From Lachnospiraceae bacterium (GTDB lineage Bacteria > Bacillota > Clostridia > Lachnospirales > Lachnospiraceae), in assembly GCA_017938285.1 (NCBI GenBank), contig JAGBBW010000103.1, forward strand, positions 1-54,498: a DNA stretch of 54,498 nucleotides. The letters run 5' to 3'. A model generated the notes under the pieces. The model saw nothing but the letters and a program-made list of their open reading frames with translations, was not told where the DNA came from and did not search any database. A program made the position numbers and the translations under genes. This document shows, piece by piece, positions 53,606 to 54,498 of this stretch (position 1 is the first letter of the stretch; each line of letters starts with the position of its first letter).

Positions 53606-53695
53606 TATCAACCCCAGATGAATTATTTTCGATGTTGTGATTTGGTTACTGTTCACTCGCGGAAGTTTGACAGTTAAATAATCAAAAAATCCCCC

Positions 53696-53721
53696 GCAGG
53701 TCAATAAAACCTGCTTTTTTT
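53696..53721 (+). terminator. orphan terminator hairpin
   Basis: GCAGGT/ACCTGC stem with a 7-base loop followed by seven T on the plus strand. No gene precedes it on this strand, so it is probably left over from a lost gene or element. Confidence 0.65.
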
Positions 53722-53746
53722 ATGTCAAATTTCCTGTTTTGCTGTA

Positions 53747-53774
53747 TTGTATTTATGGCAATGCGTTATATAAT
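53747..53774 (+). promoter_or_regulatory. promoter of the transposase remnant
   Basis: TTGTAT, 16-base spacer, TATAAT, about 20 bases before the ATG at 53795. Confidence 0.5.
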
Positions 53775-53794
53775 AAGGTATCGGGGGTTTTACC

Positions 53795-53998
53795 ATGAGA
53801 ATAACTACACCAAAATCGAAAAATGCAGAATCTTTTTATATCACAAAAGGCTATATCAACTACAAAGGAGTCAGCACTTCTGTCATTATAAGAAAACTGG
53901 GCACCTTGACGGATCTGCTGAAAGAACACGGACCAACCCGTGACGATGTAATGGTCTGGGCAAAAGAAGAAGCCCGCATTGAAACTTTAAAACTATAA
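53795..53998 (+). pseudogene. N-terminal remnant of an IS1634-type transposase
   Basis: 67 residues matching the usual start of IS1634-type transposases (MRITTPKSKNAESFYITKGY, then VIIRKLGTLTDLLKEHG and VMVWAKEEARIE). Intact members exceed 500 residues; here the frame stops at LKL and another transposase sequence follows at once. Broken by a later insertion or deletion. Confidence 0.7.
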
Positions 53999-54080
53999 AT
54001 GAGCAAGTTCGTGATTTTGCATAAAAAGAAAGACACCTTGGTTCAAAAATGTTGTATAATGAAAGTGACCAAACAAACAT

Positions 54081-54497
54081 TTGCAGCATTCAGGCAAGAA
54101 GGTGTCTCTCGCAAATACTATAATACATCATTCTTCATTCATTTACAACCAGTTAAAAAAATTAAACTTATGCAAAAGTTACTCGAACCGGGTAATCAAT
54201 CATTTCATGAGTATCCTGGTCAGTATTTTTATCTCAGGATACCATGGAAAAACCACGGACTTTGCCAAAAACAGTCCTTGCCACAGAACTACGATTGCCC
54301 ATTTTCTCAACTCTGGAAAATGGGATGATTCACTGCTGGAATGCCCGAAATGCAGGCCAACCATGGTTCCCCTCGGCCTGTACTTTAACCATAAACACGT
54401 TTCGCTGACTGAACAATACGAAAGGGTAATGGCAAAAGCACGCTGCCGTTCCAGTGGTACATCTGCTTGCATTTCTTCTCCGTCTGGTGCATACTAG
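54081..54497 (+). pseudogene. N-terminal part of a DDE transposase, decayed
   Basis: The first 90 residues look like a clostridial transposase N-terminus (VSLANTIIHHSSFIYNQLKK, ISGYHGKTTDFAKNSPCHRT, HFLNSGKWDDSLLE). After that the sequence no longer follows the family (no IDDT catalytic Asp motif) and stops. The start is TTG at 54081 or GTG at 54102. The last bases of the window give no further gene. Confidence 0.6.
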
Positions 54498-54498
54498 A

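Noticed and set aside
1-54498. CRISPR arrays, prophage genes, rRNA
   Set aside because: No regularly spaced direct repeats, phage structural genes or rRNA stretches were seen.

Overview
The window reads as chromosome from a spore-forming, low-to-medium GC Firmicute of the Lachnospiraceae type (Clostridia). Supporting signs are strong AGGAGG-type ribosome binding sites, dipicolinate synthase genes (endospores), a CIRCE operator in front of clpB, several cyclic-di-GMP and chemoreceptor proteins, a LytTR regulator with a DUF3021-like partner, and clostridial-style de novo NAD genes. The assignment rests on protein character and gene content only.

Layout. 0-6 kb (minus strand): two small unknown proteins, a coiled-coil protein, a small XRE regulator, a LytTR/DUF3021-like membrane cluster and a degenerate-GGDEF/EAL protein. 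6-16 kb (minus): a second XRE protein of the same small family, RtcB RNA ligase, tRNA-Leu(UAG), a short transcription unit with a 47-codon ORF, a beta-lactamase-like lipoprotein whose nucleophile position is Cys, an SDR reductase, GNAT, MATE exporter, DEAD-box helicase and a PAS-GGDEF protein. 16.5-18.3 kb (plus): MarR regulator with twin palindromic operators, flavodoxin-like protein, methyltransferase. 18.4-24.2 kb (minus): TldE, TldD and ClpB; clpB carries a one-base deletion in a T run and is driven by a promoter inside a CIRCE element. 24.3-26.2 kb: a decayed MNT/HEPN pair, a zinc-ribbon protein, and non-coding repeats including a TA-flanked MITE-like element. 26.4-31 kb: a GntR-regulated ABC system, a HAD phosphatase, and an autoregulated-looking operon (DUF6773-like protein, XRE regulator, two paralogous mini membrane proteins). 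31-40 kb (minus): YfcE-like phosphodiesterase, SNF2 helicase, D,D-carboxypeptidase-like protein, and a response regulator/ABC/histidine kinase operon. 40.1-42 kb (plus): a soluble fusion of ferredoxin, [FeFe]-hydrogenase-like, Fe-S and chemoreceptor signalling domains. 42-47.4 kb: VanZ-like protein, divergent XRE and PH-like genes sharing two operators, then dpaA-dpaB-asnB behind a sigma-K-like promoter. 47.5-51.7 kb (minus): nadA-nadB-nadC-niaR-HD hydrolase operon. 52-53.5 kb (minus): membrane chemoreceptor. The right edge holds two broken transposase genes.

How the genes work together. The clearest units are NAD synthesis under NiaR; dipicolinate synthesis plus asparagine synthetase in the mother cell; the TldD/TldE protease; two ABC systems each with its own regulator; and the redox/H2-type sensor fusion, whose chemoreceptor tip could feed a CheA/CheW system. 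The items most worth following up are that sensor fusion, the Cys-nucleophile beta-lactamase-like lipoprotein, the short 47-codon transcript beside tRNA-Leu, and the clpB frameshift.
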